A stretch of 64,000 nucleotides of DNA from CAMEON01 sp963643175 (GTDB taxonomy: Bacteria; Bacillota; Clostridia; Oscillospirales; CAG-272): assembly GCA_963643175.1 (NCBI GenBank), contig CAVIJF010000002.1, positions 62,001-126,000 of the forward strand, given 5' to 3'. The notes under the pieces are model-generated. The model did not search any database, was not told the DNA's origin, and saw nothing but the letters and a program-made list of their open reading frames with translations. The translations under genes and the position numbers were made by a program. Positions 17,067-25,341 of the stretch are shown piece after piece. Each line of letters starts with the position of its first letter. Within the stretch, counting starts at the first letter, position 1.

Positions 17067-18011
17067 TCAGTCCACCCGGTTGCGCTCCTCGCCGCGGAAA
17101 AATGCCTGCATATTCAGGATCATTTCACGCAGGCAGCGTTCCCGCGCCTCCCGTGCGCCCCACGACATATGCGGTGTCAGGCAGACCTGCGGCAGACCGA
17201 GCAGGGCAGAGAAGGGGTGTTCCGCTCCGAACGGCTCCGTGCTGTACACATCCGCACCGAAGCCGCCGAGCCGACCCGCCAGAACCGCATCCGCGACTGC
17301 CGCCTCATCCGTGACGGCGCCGCGCGCCATGTTGACCAGAATCGCCCCCGGCTTGAGCTGTGCCAGCTGCTCTCTGCCTATCATGCCGCGCGTTTCCACC
17401 GTCAGCGGCGTGTGGACGGTCAGAATATCCGACTCATGCAGCAGGGTATCCAGACTGACGCTCCTGCCGTCCGGGTTGCGGCGGCAGGTCAGCACGCGGC
17501 AGCCGAAGGCGCGTGCGACATCCGCCACGCGGCTCCCGATCTGCCCCGCACCCAGCACGCCCCACGTCATGCCGGCCAGCTCCCGGTACGGCGGAGTCAG
17601 CAGGTTCGCCTGCCCACTGTGGCTGTACGTGCCGTCCGCGACAGCGGCGCAGTAGGTCGGCAGATGGCTGACCAGCGCCAAAACCAGTCCGACCGTGACC
17701 TGCGCCACGCTGTCCGTCGAGTAACCGCGCACATTGGCGACGGCAATGCCCCGCTCCCGGCATGCGGCGATGTCAATGTTGTCGTATCCCGTTGCCGCGA
17801 TGCACAGGATGCGCGGCGCGTGCCCCGGTGCGGGCAGCTGTGCCGCGCCGATTCTGACCTTGTTCAGAATAACCGCGCCGCAGTCCGTGATGCGTGCCCG
17901 CACCTCTTCCGGTGCCGTCCGGCGCCAGACCGTAACCTCGCCTGCCGCATCCAGCGGGGACAGATCCAGGTCGTCCCCTAACGCCGCCGCGTCCAATACC
18001 GTGATTTTCAT
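17067..18011 (-). CDS. D-isomer-specific 2-hydroxyacid dehydrogenase
   Basis: 314 residues. The NAD-binding Rossmann motif appears as WGVLGAGQIGSRVADVA in the middle. The catalytic set is the Arg in NMARGAVTDE, the Glu in the DVYSTEP region, and the His in LTPHMSWG near the C terminus. ATGYDNIDI is the family's substrate loop. Glycerate, hydroxypyruvate and 2-ketoacid reductases share this pattern, so the substrate is open. GGAGGA precedes the ATG. The gene is monocistronic between two terminators. Confidence 0.92.
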   Translation of the reverse strand: MKITVLDAAALGDDLDLSPLDAAGEVTVWRRTAPEEVRARITDCGAVILNKVRIGAAQLPAPGHAPRILCIAATGYDNIDIAACRERGIAVANVRGYSTDSVAQVTVGLVLALVSHLPTYCAAVADGTYSHSGQANLLTPPYRELAGMTWGVLGAGQIGSRVADVARAFGCRVLTCRRNPDGRSVSLDTLLHESDILTVHTPLTVETRGMIGREQLAQLKPGAILVNMARGAVTDEAAVADAVLAGRLGGFGADVYSTEPFGAEHPFSALLGLPQVCLTPHMSWGAREARERCLREMILNMQAFFRGEERNRVD

Positions 18012-18044
18012 ACTGATCCTCCTGCTCTTGCGCCGCAGTCAAAA

Positions 18045-18079
18045 AGCGGACCGCACACCGAAACGTGTAACGGTCCGCT
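18045..18079 (-). terminator. Terminator of the Lys/Ala-repeat protein gene
   Basis: A 9-bp stem (18045-18053 with 18071-18079) followed on the minus strand by TTTTT. Confidence 0.8.
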
Positions 18080-18107
18080 CCCGACAGCGTGCTATGCGGT
18101 TGTGCTT

Positions 18108-18488
18108 TTACTCTGCTGTCTCGCCGTCAGCTACGGCGTCCTCGGCGGGTGCTGCTTCCTCGGCTTCAGCGGTCTCCCCGGCAGCTTCCTCGCAGGCACA
18201 AGCGCAGGCGTTCTTGCCGAACTTGCCCTTTACCTTGTCCTTGACTTCCTCTGCCTTGGCTTTGACCTCGGTCGCCTTGGTCTTCACGTTGGCTTTGACT
18301 TCCTCGGCCTTGACCTTGACGGTTTCCTTGGCAGCGGTTGCCTTGGTCTTGACCGTGGCGACTGCAGCCTGTCCCTTTTCGCTCTTGAGTGCCTTGTCAG
18401 CAGCAAGAATGGCGGCGGCGGCGGCGGCGCCTGCGGCGGCGGCGACCAGCACAACGTCAATCAGAGCCTCATTTTGGTTCTTTTTCAT
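18108..18488 (-). CDS. Membrane-anchored Lys/Ala/Glu-repeat coiled-coil protein (YtxH- or LEA-like), with CACAC motif
   Basis: 126 residues. Residues about 8-30 form one alanine-rich membrane helix. About 60 residues follow made of imperfect units such as VKTKATAAKETVKVKAEEVKA, which predict a long charged amphipathic helix similar to YtxH and LEA-type stress proteins. A KFGKNACACACEEAAGE segment then carries three cysteines, and the tail is acidic and Ala-rich. The start at 18488 is set by GGAGG eight bases upstream. The composition is extreme, so similarity searches will be noisy. Possible roles are envelope or desiccation stress or metal binding by the cysteines; both are inference. Confidence 0.75.
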   Translation of the reverse strand: MKKNQNEALIDVVLVAAAAGAAAAAAILAADKALKSEKGQAAVATVKTKATAAKETVKVKAEEVKANVKTKATEVKAKAEEVKDKVKGKFGKNACACACEEAAGETAEAEEAAPAEDAVADGETAE

Positions 18489-18556
18489 TACAGTATCCTC
18501 CAACAGTAAATTTTATACAGAATAGTAAGGGGTACAATTATAGTAGGGCGAAAGCA

Positions 18557-19066
18557 TCAGAGACGCTTCACGCCGGTGATGACGACCGGCTCGCGCGGCA
18601 CATCGGAGTAACCGCCGTACCGTCCGGTCTTGCAGGACGCTATCTTGTCCACGATGTCCATGCCCTCCGTGACCTTGCCGAAGGCGGCATACTGGGCGTC
18701 CAGATGCGGTGCATCCTCCTGCATGATGAAGAACTGCGAGGACGCCGAATCGGGATCAGACGTCCGCGCCATGGAAATGACGCCGCGCGTGTGCCGGATG
18801 TCATTGCCCATGTAGCCGTTGGCGATGAACTCGCCGCGGATGGCTCTGGCGCGCTTCTGCGTGAAATCGGGCGTGAACCCCCCGCCCTGAATCATAAAGC
18901 CCCGGATGACGCGGTGGAACATCAGACCGGTATAAAAGCCGGCATCCACCAGTGAAAGAAAATTCTGCACCGTGCCGGGTGCCTTGTCCGGGTACAGCTC
19001 CAGCCGGATGCTGCCCAGAGGCTCCTCACCCTGACTGACGGCTATCTCAATAATCGGATTACTCAT
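18557..19066 (-). CDS. Peptidyl-prolyl cis-trans isomerase, cyclophilin type
   Basis: 169 residues, no signal peptide, cytosolic. The catalytic Arg is in FHRVIRGFMIQGG (residues 50-62), and SASSQFFIM and YAAFGKVTEGMDIVD complete the active site. GGAGG precedes the start. It lies 37 bp after the Mini-RNase III gene in the same direction. The isomerase assists folding of proline-containing chains. Confidence 0.95.
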   Translation of the reverse strand: MSNPIIEIAVSQGEEPLGSIRLELYPDKAPGTVQNFLSLVDAGFYTGLMFHRVIRGFMIQGGGFTPDFTQKRARAIRGEFIANGYMGNDIRHTRGVISMARTSDPDSASSQFFIMQEDAPHLDAQYAAFGKVTEGMDIVDKIASCKTGRYGGYSDVPREPVVITGVKRL

Positions 19067-19103
19067 GGTTTTTCCTCCTGCTGTTAGGGAAGCGCCGAAT
19101 CAA

Positions 19104-19511
19104 TCAGCGATTCCCCGGTTCTGCGGTGCCATCTGTTTCCAGCCCGTAACCAAGCCGGAACAGCTCGCGGATGCGATCCGTGCGCCCGGCAAGCGCCAGC
19201 GCACCGAACAGTGTCTCCATACCGGTGGCGCGGCGGTACTCTCCGACCGAGGCGGACTTCGGCACGTGCCCCTGTCCGCTGTTGCGTCCCCGGTGGTAAT
19301 ACCCCGTTTCCTCCTCGCTCAGGTGCGGTTCCATCCGCCCGACCGCTTCGGACTGCGCGGTTGCCGTCACGAAGGACAGCGCCGCACGGTTGAGCTTTGC
19401 GGAGGACGGAATGCCCCGCTCAGCCACGAGATAGGTGCGGACGCATACCTCCAGCACGCTGTCTCCCAGATAGGCGAGCGCCGCGACGGACACATCCGGG
19501 ACGGACGTCAT
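19104..19511 (-). CDS. mrnC: Mini-ribonuclease III
   Basis: 135 residues. An RNase III catalytic domain without the double-stranded-RNA-binding domain: LAYLGDSVLEVCVRTYLV at the N terminus (with the signature Asp and Glu) and HVPKSASVGEYRRATGMETLFGALAL at the C terminus. MrnC matures 23S rRNA in Firmicutes. It overlaps the upstream membrane protein gene by 4 bp (ATGA), so translation is coupled. In many genomes mrnC lies next to cysS; here it does not. Confidence 0.94.
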   Translation of the reverse strand: MTSVPDVSVAALAYLGDSVLEVCVRTYLVAERGIPSSAKLNRAALSFVTATAQSEAVGRMEPHLSEEETGYYHRGRNSGQGHVPKSASVGEYRRATGMETLFGALALAGRTDRIRELFRLGYGLETDGTAEPGNR

Positions 19512-19882
19512 GCCTTCCCGTCAGTGCCGACGAGCTGGCACTCGGCGGCGTCCTCATCCTCGGCGCCGGTAATGTCGAATTCCTCGCTGTCCCCGTCGGT
19601 TTCCGGGTACGGAGGCGTCTTGCGGTAGATACGCAGCATCAGACTGCGGACTTCAAAGTCGCCGTTCTTTTCCACCCGGATCTTGTAGGGGAAGAAAACG
19701 ACTGCCAGCACACCGCACGCCACGCACAGCATGGTGCGGAACACGGCGGCGACCCGCTTCTGCCGGCGGTACTCCTTGTAGTGGAGCATACGGTCTGCCG
19801 CGTCCGCGACTTTGCCGAACAGGGAGACCGCTCTCTCACCCAGCTTCACAAACACGGATACGACCTTCATGAGCTTTTTCAT
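19508..19882 (-). CDS. Small single-pass membrane protein, unknown function
   Basis: 124 residues. A basic amphipathic N-terminal half (MKKLMKVVSVFVKLGERAV, then KEYRRQKRVAAVFR) precedes one membrane helix at about residues 49-68. A soluble acidic tail follows (DGDSEEFDITGAEDEDAAECQ). The start at 19882 has AAAGGAAG upstream. It overlaps mrnC by 4 bp and is probably transcribed with it. No family recognised. Confidence 0.75.
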   Translation of the reverse strand: MKKLMKVVSVFVKLGERAVSLFGKVADAADRMLHYKEYRRQKRVAAVFRTMLCVACGVLAVVFFPYKIRVEKNGDFEVRSLMLRIYRKTPPYPETDGDSEEFDITGAEDEDAAECQLVGTDGKA

Positions 19883-19953
19883 TACACATCTTCCTTTCCT
19901 GACTGTATTTTTATAATCTTGTGTATACCTTGCGGCTGTCCCGTCACTGCGCC

Positions 19954-21312
19954 TCAGTTCCGGAGACTGTGGATAGGGGCGGGAATCCGTCCGCCGCGTC
20001 GGACGAATCGTGCCGGCGACCACGGGCGCAGCGGCATGATAGGCGCACTGCCCAACAGTCCGCCGAAGTCCACCGCATCGCCGACGGTTTTGCCTATCGC
20101 CGGGATGACCCGGACGGCTGTCGTCTTGTTGTTTATCACGCCGATGGAGATTTCATCGGCGATCAGTCCGCAGATGACGTCCTCCTCCGTGTCGCCCGGA
20201 ACGGCAATCATATCCAGTCCGACCGAACACACGGCGGTCATGGCTTCCAGTTTCTCCACCGAAAGCGCCCCGCGCTCCACGGCGGCAATCATACCGGCGT
20301 CCTCCGAGACGGGGATAAACGCGCCGGACAGACCGCCGACATGACCCGATGCCATAACGCCGCCCTTTTTCACTGCGTCGTTGAGCATGGCAAGTGCCGC
20401 TGTCGTGCCGTGCGCCCCGCAGGACTCCAGCCCCATGTTTTCCAGAATCTGCGCCACGGAGTCGCCGACGGCAGGCGTCGGTGCAAGCGACAGATCCACG
20501 ATGCCGAAGGGAACGCCCAGCCGCTGTGCCGCCTCGGTGGCGACCAGCTGACCGACCCGCGTAATCTTGAACGCTGTCCGCTTGATAAGTTCAGCCAGTG
20601 CGGACAGATCGCAGTCTCCCGCCCGCTCAATGGCGGAGCTGACCACGCCGGGACCCGACACGCCGACATTGATGACCGTCTCGGGTTCGCCGACGCCGTG
20701 GAAGGCACCCGCCATAAAGGGGTTGTCCTCCGGCACGTTGGCGAACACCACCAGCTTTGCACAGCCGATGGAGGAGCGGTCCGCCGTCAGCTCGGCGCAG
20801 CGCCTGACCGTGTGTCCCATCAGCCGGATGGCATCCATGTTGATGCCCGCCTTGGTAGTGGCGACATTGACGGACGAGCAGACCAGTTCGGTTTCTGCGA
20901 GTGCCTGCGGAATGACAGAGATGAGATTCCGGTCGCTGTCGGTCATGCCCTTGTGCACCAGTGCGGAGAAACCGCCGATGAAGTTGACGCCCACGGCGTC
21001 CGCCGCCCGCTGCAGGGTATGTGCCACCCGCAGGCAGCCGCCTGCGTCCACGCCGCCCGCGATGAGGGAGATCGGCGTGACCGAAACACGCTTGTTGACG
21101 ATCGGCACACCGTACTTTTTCTCGATGTCACAGCCGGTCTCCACCAGATGCTCCGCCGCGTGCGTGATTTTATCGTATATTCTGTCGCACAGCCTCCCGG
21201 CATCGTCGCTTACGCAGTCGTAGAGTGAGATACCCATGGTGATTGTACGGATGTCCAGATTCTCCTGCCGGATCATCTGGATTGTTTCCAATATGTCTTT
21301 GGTTTCCAGCAT
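19954..21312 (-). CDS. UPF0210 (PFL/DUF711) family protein
   Basis: 452 residues, full length. Recognisable blocks are NLDIRTITMGISL, GGFSALVHKGMT, VNVATTKAGINMDAI, INVGVSGPGVV and the characteristic end PWSPARFVRRGGRIPAPIHSLRN. The family has a glycyl-radical-like fold, but no enzyme activity is established. It follows an ACT-domain protein (UPF0237) by 17 bp, the usual two-gene unit across Firmicutes and archaea, and a small-molecule-sensing link is likely by context. Confidence 0.94.
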   Translation of the reverse strand: MLETKDILETIQMIRQENLDIRTITMGISLYDCVSDDAGRLCDRIYDKITHAAEHLVETGCDIEKKYGVPIVNKRVSVTPISLIAGGVDAGGCLRVAHTLQRAADAVGVNFIGGFSALVHKGMTDSDRNLISVIPQALAETELVCSSVNVATTKAGINMDAIRLMGHTVRRCAELTADRSSIGCAKLVVFANVPEDNPFMAGAFHGVGEPETVINVGVSGPGVVSSAIERAGDCDLSALAELIKRTAFKITRVGQLVATEAAQRLGVPFGIVDLSLAPTPAVGDSVAQILENMGLESCGAHGTTAALAMLNDAVKKGGVMASGHVGGLSGAFIPVSEDAGMIAAVERGALSVEKLEAMTAVCSVGLDMIAVPGDTEEDVICGLIADEISIGVINNKTTAVRVIPAIGKTVGDAVDFGGLLGSAPIMPLRPWSPARFVRRGGRIPAPIHSLRN

Positions 21313-21329
21313 CAGACGTTTCCTCCGGT

Positions 21330-21599
21330 TCAGATATGGTGCATCGCCTGAAAAATATCCTCATGCATGGCATGAATATCCAGCCCGCGCGCCTTACCAA
21401 GAGCCGTCAGCCTGTCGGAGAACGCCGCGAAATCCACGTTGAGTGCCGTGATGTCCACCAGCATAATCATGGCAAAGTACTCCCGCAGTACGCTCTGGGA
21501 GATTTCCACGATGTTGGCGTCGCACTCGGCACACGCCGCCGCGACCTTCGCGATGATACCCACACTGTCCTTACCTGTTACCGTTACAACTGCTTTCAT
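21330..21599 (-). CDS. ACT domain protein, UPF0237 family
   Basis: 89 residues, essentially one ACT domain (VVTVTGKDSVGIIAKVAAACAE, then ANIVEISQ). ACT domains bind amino acids or similar ligands. It is first in the unit with the UPF0210 gene and has a consensus promoter. The ligand and the enzyme it controls are unknown; UPF0210 is the obvious candidate partner. Confidence 0.93.
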   Translation of the reverse strand: MKAVVTVTGKDSVGIIAKVAAACAECDANIVEISQSVLREYFAMIMLVDITALNVDFAAFSDRLTALGKARGLDIHAMHEDIFQAMHHI

Positions 21600-21646
21600 G
21601 AAACCTCCCGCGTTCCGTCATGGCGGAACCACCCACGTTACAGAGT

Positions 21647-21675
21647 ATTATACTACAAATCCGTCCGGTATGCAA
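21647..21675 (-). promoter_or_regulatory. Promoter of the ACT-UPF0210 unit
   Basis: TTGCAT (complement of 21670-21675), 17 bp, TATAAT (complement of 21647-21652). Confidence 0.8.
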
Positions 21676-21729
21676 TAGCCACTTTATGAAAATTCCGGAA
21701 ATATTCCCGCAGGATTTTATGAAACCGGG

Positions 21730-23394
21730 CTACTGCGCTACCCGGCGCGCTCTCGTGCGCCTGCACGTCAGCCACGCGCCGGGCAGGAGAACCACCATGA
21801 CCGCGCCTGCCGGAGCCGCCGAGGCACAGCCGCCGGCAGACCGGGTTGTGCCCGCCGCGTCCGTCCCGGAGGAGGAAGCAGGCGGTTCCGGCTCTGTCGC
21901 GATTTCTGCGGTTGTCTCTGCCGCCGCCGTGGCTGTCCCGGTTCCGGTTTCCTCTCCGGGTGTCCTTCCGGTGCAGAACCGCAGACTGCGTATGTAGACG
22001 TACTGCTTTTCCGGTACGCAGGTGGACAGGTACAGCTCCCCTGCATAGTCGACGCCGGACAGATCCAGAACAATCTGTCTCTCGTACTTCAGCCCCTCCG
22101 CGCCGCTTTCCACCGGAGCGACAGCCAGCGAGCCTTCCGTGTTGTACCCGGAACTGCCTCCGCTGTACGGCGTCCCGGTTGTCTTGAATCCGATGCAGGC
22201 GGGCTCCTCCCCGCTGTCATACGTCAGGGTGTCCTTGACGCTGTACGCTATGACCGCATAGGCAAAGCCGGACAAATCCACTTCCCCTAAGGGCAGAACC
22301 GCATCGGTTTCCGCCCGGAAGCAGGGCGCCCGCGTGCCCAGCGCCACCGGGGATTTCTGCATGACATACGGCAGTCCGATATAGCCGGAGAAGCCGACGG
22401 TCACGTCACCGGTGGATGCGTCCGTACTGCCGTCGGTTCCGTTGCCGACAAACAGCGTGCAGACCGCAATGTCCGATACGCTCCGGTTCGCCCCGCGTGC
22501 CGACAGCCGCAGGGTATGTACGCCGGCACCCAGCCCGCTCAGATCCGGCGACACCGAGAATGCCACTTCCGTGTTTGCCTCTGCCGTCACGCTGTCGGGC
22601 AGTTCTACCGTGTTGTCGTAGTCGTAGTCCACCACATAGAACAGGGATCTGATGCCCCCGGAGGCGGACGCCGTTCCGGTCAGCGTCAGTGCCGTACCCG
22701 GCTGAACGCGGCGGTACAGCTCCACCGGCTGGTTCCGGCGCACGCGGTCGCCGATCGTGTTCCGGGAGTCCCCGGTGCGCTCCAGCAGGCACCACCAGTC
22801 CACCGTCATGTAGGCGGACGTGGAGAGGTACTCTCCGCTCAGCCACGTGGGGCTTGCCGTTGTGTTCCGCTTGGTCGGGTTGGCTGCACTGTCATACACA
22901 AGGTAGGAATCGGCGTCGGCATCATAATCGACGATGGTGATGAAGTGCCCGTAGACATGGCAGACGGCAACGCCGCCCTGCTGAAGATTCCGGATGAAAT
23001 CCCTGTGCCGGACGCCTGCATCCATGCCGGTATCCGTTACGCTGAACCCGTACTGCTTCTCGTAGCGAGCCAATTGGTTGTACAGCACCCAGCGGGCGGT
23101 TCCGCCGCCGACTGAGCCGTTGTAGGCGTCAATCCGGTGCGCGTAGACCGCCAGTTCCACCGGATCGATGAAGTTTCCCGTGAGGTAGTTGACCGCGTTG
23201 ACCAGCGCCAGCAGACCGCAGCCGTTGGAGCCGAGCAGTTCCTTGTCCGCCCACCGTGCGTCAGCCTGCTGGAAGCACTCAGGCAGCGGTGCGTCGGTGC
23301 CTGTCGGGTCCGACACCGCCGCGGCGGTCAGAGGGCAGACCGCAGTCAACAGCAGAAGTAATCCGAGGATAATCGGAAGCAGCCTTGTTCTCAT
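21730..23394 (-). CDS. Secreted C39-like cysteine peptidase with C-terminal membrane/sorting tail
   Basis: 554 residues. Residues 1-26 are a signal peptide. The catalytic-type set is Gln-43 (QADARW), Cys-59 (GSNGCGLLALVNAVNY) and His-150 (HVYGHFITIVDYD), as in C39-like peptidase_C39_2 proteins. The remaining 350 residues look beta-rich, with repeated VFSV/SLSARG-type strands, possibly adhesion or sugar-binding. A Thr/Glu-rich linker leads to a C-terminal tail starting at 521: GGCAS, a hydrophobic stretch, then an Arg-rich end. The same tail type occurs in the glycosidase at 36628. GGAGA precedes the start. Confidence 0.8.
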   Translation of the reverse strand: MRTRLLPIILGLLLLLTAVCPLTAAAVSDPTGTDAPLPECFQQADARWADKELLGSNGCGLLALVNAVNYLTGNFIDPVELAVYAHRIDAYNGSVGGGTARWVLYNQLARYEKQYGFSVTDTGMDAGVRHRDFIRNLQQGGVAVCHVYGHFITIVDYDADADSYLVYDSAANPTKRNTTASPTWLSGEYLSTSAYMTVDWWCLLERTGDSRNTIGDRVRRNQPVELYRRVQPGTALTLTGTASASGGIRSLFYVVDYDYDNTVELPDSVTAEANTEVAFSVSPDLSGLGAGVHTLRLSARGANRSVSDIAVCTLFVGNGTDGSTDASTGDVTVGFSGYIGLPYVMQKSPVALGTRAPCFRAETDAVLPLGEVDLSGFAYAVIAYSVKDTLTYDSGEEPACIGFKTTGTPYSGGSSGYNTEGSLAVAPVESGAEGLKYERQIVLDLSGVDYAGELYLSTCVPEKQYVYIRSLRFCTGRTPGEETGTGTATAAAETTAEIATEPEPPASSSGTDAAGTTRSAGGCASAAPAGAVMVVLLPGAWLTCRRTRARRVAQ

Positions 23395-23450
23395 ACCAGT
23401 CTCCTTGATACGGCAGCCGCTGAGGATTTTTGGAAGCTGCCGCCAAGGTA

Positions 23451-23479
23451 ATCATACCATATCCGACCGGATTTGTCAA
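23451..23479 (-). promoter_or_regulatory. Promoter of the secreted C39-like peptidase gene
   Basis: TTGACA (complement of 23474-23479), 17 bp, TATGAT (complement of 23451-23456). Confidence 0.82.
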
Positions 23480-23493
23480 GGGAAACGCTGATT

Positions 23494-23541
23494 AAGGTTT
23501 CACCGCGCAATTGCACCATCGGAATTGTGCGGCGAAGCCTT
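23494..23541. repeat. 48-bp palindromic repeat, copy 2
   Basis: Arms 23494-23512 and 23523-23541 are inverted copies with three mismatches around a 10-base centre. Its first 39 bases match the copy at 33106. It lies between divergent promoters. Confidence 0.9.
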
Positions 23542-23666
23542 AAAACCATGGCGGCGGCAGTCCCTTTTGCGGCACCGGGATGTCTGGCAGGCGTTGCCGA
23601 TGCCAACGACTCCGCGCACCGTTCCCGCAAAAGATAGACAGATTTCCGAAAATGTCGAAAGCACCC

Positions 23667-23709
23667 TTGACAGGCGGCGTTTTTCCATGGTATAATACCG
23701 GGGTATAAT
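23667..23709 (+). promoter_or_regulatory. Promoter of the SASA-like gene with duplicated -10 box
   Basis: TTGACA at 23667-23672, 18 bp, TATAAT at 23691-23696. The 11-mer GGTATAATACC occurs twice (23689 and 23702), giving a second TATAAT at 23704-23709. Confidence 0.75.
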
Positions 23710-23773
23710 ACCTGTATGTTGAAGTTGCATCGCCGGCATATCGAAACTGCATCGGAAAGGATACCGTTAGACT

Positions 23774-25273
23774 ATGAGTGAAACACAGAACACCCCCGCG
23801 CTCCCGACCGGAGAGCGCACCGTTTCCGCCGGAAACACCGCTGTCTGGGTCTGTCCGGAATTCAAAATTTCCGGCATTTTCTCGTCGCACATGGTGCTTC
23901 AGCGCGACAAGCCGATCCGCGTCTGGGGCTTTTCCTCCCATCCCGGCTCGACCGTTACCGGCGAGTTCATGGGGGAGACCGCACGCGTGACCGTGACGGA
24001 GGCGGCACCCTCCGATGGCAGGTGGATGCTGACTTTTTCCCCACACGCATATACCCGCGAACCGCAGCGTATGGCTATCAGGGACAGCGAAGAACATGAG
24101 GTTGTGCTGGAGGACATTCTGATTGGCGACGTCTGGCTTATCGGCGGACAGTCCAACGCTGAGCTGACGTTGGCGCCCTGCATGGAGCTGACGCCCAGTG
24201 TGGAATTCTATGAGGAGGACAACTTCCGGCTGTTCACGCAGACGCAGGCGTTTGTGTATGCCAATCAGGCATACTGCGAACAGCCGCAGCCTGACATCAT
24301 CAATCCGGCGTGGTGCTGGAAGCGTCCCGGGCGCGAGGCATCGCTGGAGTTTTCTGCGATGGGCTGGTACTTCGCCCGTGAGATGACCAAGCAGATTGAC
24401 GTGCCGCTGGGGCTTGTCATGATGTGTGCCGGCGGCGCCTGCATCCGGGAACTGCTGCCGGAGGCACTGGCACACGCGCAGGGCTACCTGTACGGTGCCA
24501 ATGTCCGCGAGGCAGGCTACTACAACACGCTCATTCATCCTCTGGAGGGGCTGGCATTCACCGCGCAGCTGTTTTTCCAGGGCGAGAGTGAGGGCGGCGC
24601 ACGCGAGTTTGCGGAGAAGTACGCTTACGAGCTGGCACTGCTGGTGGCGGATGAGCGGCAGCGCTTCGGTACGGATTTCCCGTTCTACAACGTCCAGCTT
24701 TCCTCCTACCGCGAGGAGGGGGCGCAGTTTTTCCCGTGGCTGGACATCATCCGGATGCAGCAGTTCGACGCACAGCGCCTGATACCGGACTCCACGCTGA
24801 CCGTGGATATGGATCTGGGCGCCCCGGACGGCTACCCAGACTGGGCGCATTCGCCGCGTAAGTCAGAGCTTGCGGAGCGTCTGGCGGCGCTGGCGCTGGC
24901 ACGGCAGTACGGCGTCGGCAATGAGCGGGAGGTCGTTTCCCCCATGCCGGTGGCGGCGTACCGTGCCCCGGACGGCGGCACCGTTACGGTGGAGTTCGGG
25001 AACGTGGGCGCGGGACTGACAGTCAGCGGTCATGATCCGGCAGACAGCCTCGGCAGGGAGGTCGCCGGCTTCTCGGTCGGTGACTATGACCGCCGCACGC
25101 CCGTGCGCGCGACCGTGACAAGCCGGTGCGCCGTGGCGGTCGAGGTGCCGGGGGATGTACCCGATGCTTCGCACGTCAATTATGCGTACTTCCCGGTGGT
25201 CACGCAGGAGAACGCAACACTGCGCGGCGGAAACAATCTGCCTGCCCCCGCCTTTTCGCTCCGTCTCCAGTAA
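23774..25273 (+). CDS. Sialate O-acetylesterase-like SGNH hydrolase
   Basis: 499 residues, no signal peptide. FSSHMVLQRDKPIRVWG, a beta-sandwich start, is the typical opening of the SASA family. The nucleophile Ser-127 lies in LIGGQSNAE, and Asp-356 and His-359 in DWAHSPRKSELAERL complete the triad. GLVMMCAGGACIRELLP is the usual Gly block, although the family more often has GGTxIExW. The family removes O-acetyl groups from sialic acids or other sugars. A cytosolic location suggests action on imported sugars. It has its own promoter and stands 68 bp before the DUF1538 gene. Confidence 0.88.
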   Translation: MSETQNTPALPTGERTVSAGNTAVWVCPEFKISGIFSSHMVLQRDKPIRVWGFSSHPGSTVTGEFMGETARVTVTEAAPSDGRWMLTFSPHAYTREPQRMAIRDSEEHEVVLEDILIGDVWLIGGQSNAELTLAPCMELTPSVEFYEEDNFRLFTQTQAFVYANQAYCEQPQPDIINPAWCWKRPGREASLEFSAMGWYFAREMTKQIDVPLGLVMMCAGGACIRELLPEALAHAQGYLYGANVREAGYYNTLIHPLEGLAFTAQLFFQGESEGGAREFAEKYAYELALLVADERQRFGTDFPFYNVQLSSYREEGAQFFPWLDIIRMQQFDAQRLIPDSTLTVDMDLGAPDGYPDWAHSPRKSELAERLAALALARQYGVGNEREVVSPMPVAAYRAPDGGTVTVEFGNVGAGLTVSGHDPADSLGREVAGFSVGDYDRRTPVRATVTSRCAVAVEVPGDVPDASHVNYAYFPVVTQENATLRGGNNLPAPAFSLRLQ

Positions 25274-25341
25274 GGAGAATTAAGGCATTTATCCGTTGGA
25301 ACACGGCATTCCCCACAACAAAACGATAAGGAGAAACCGCT

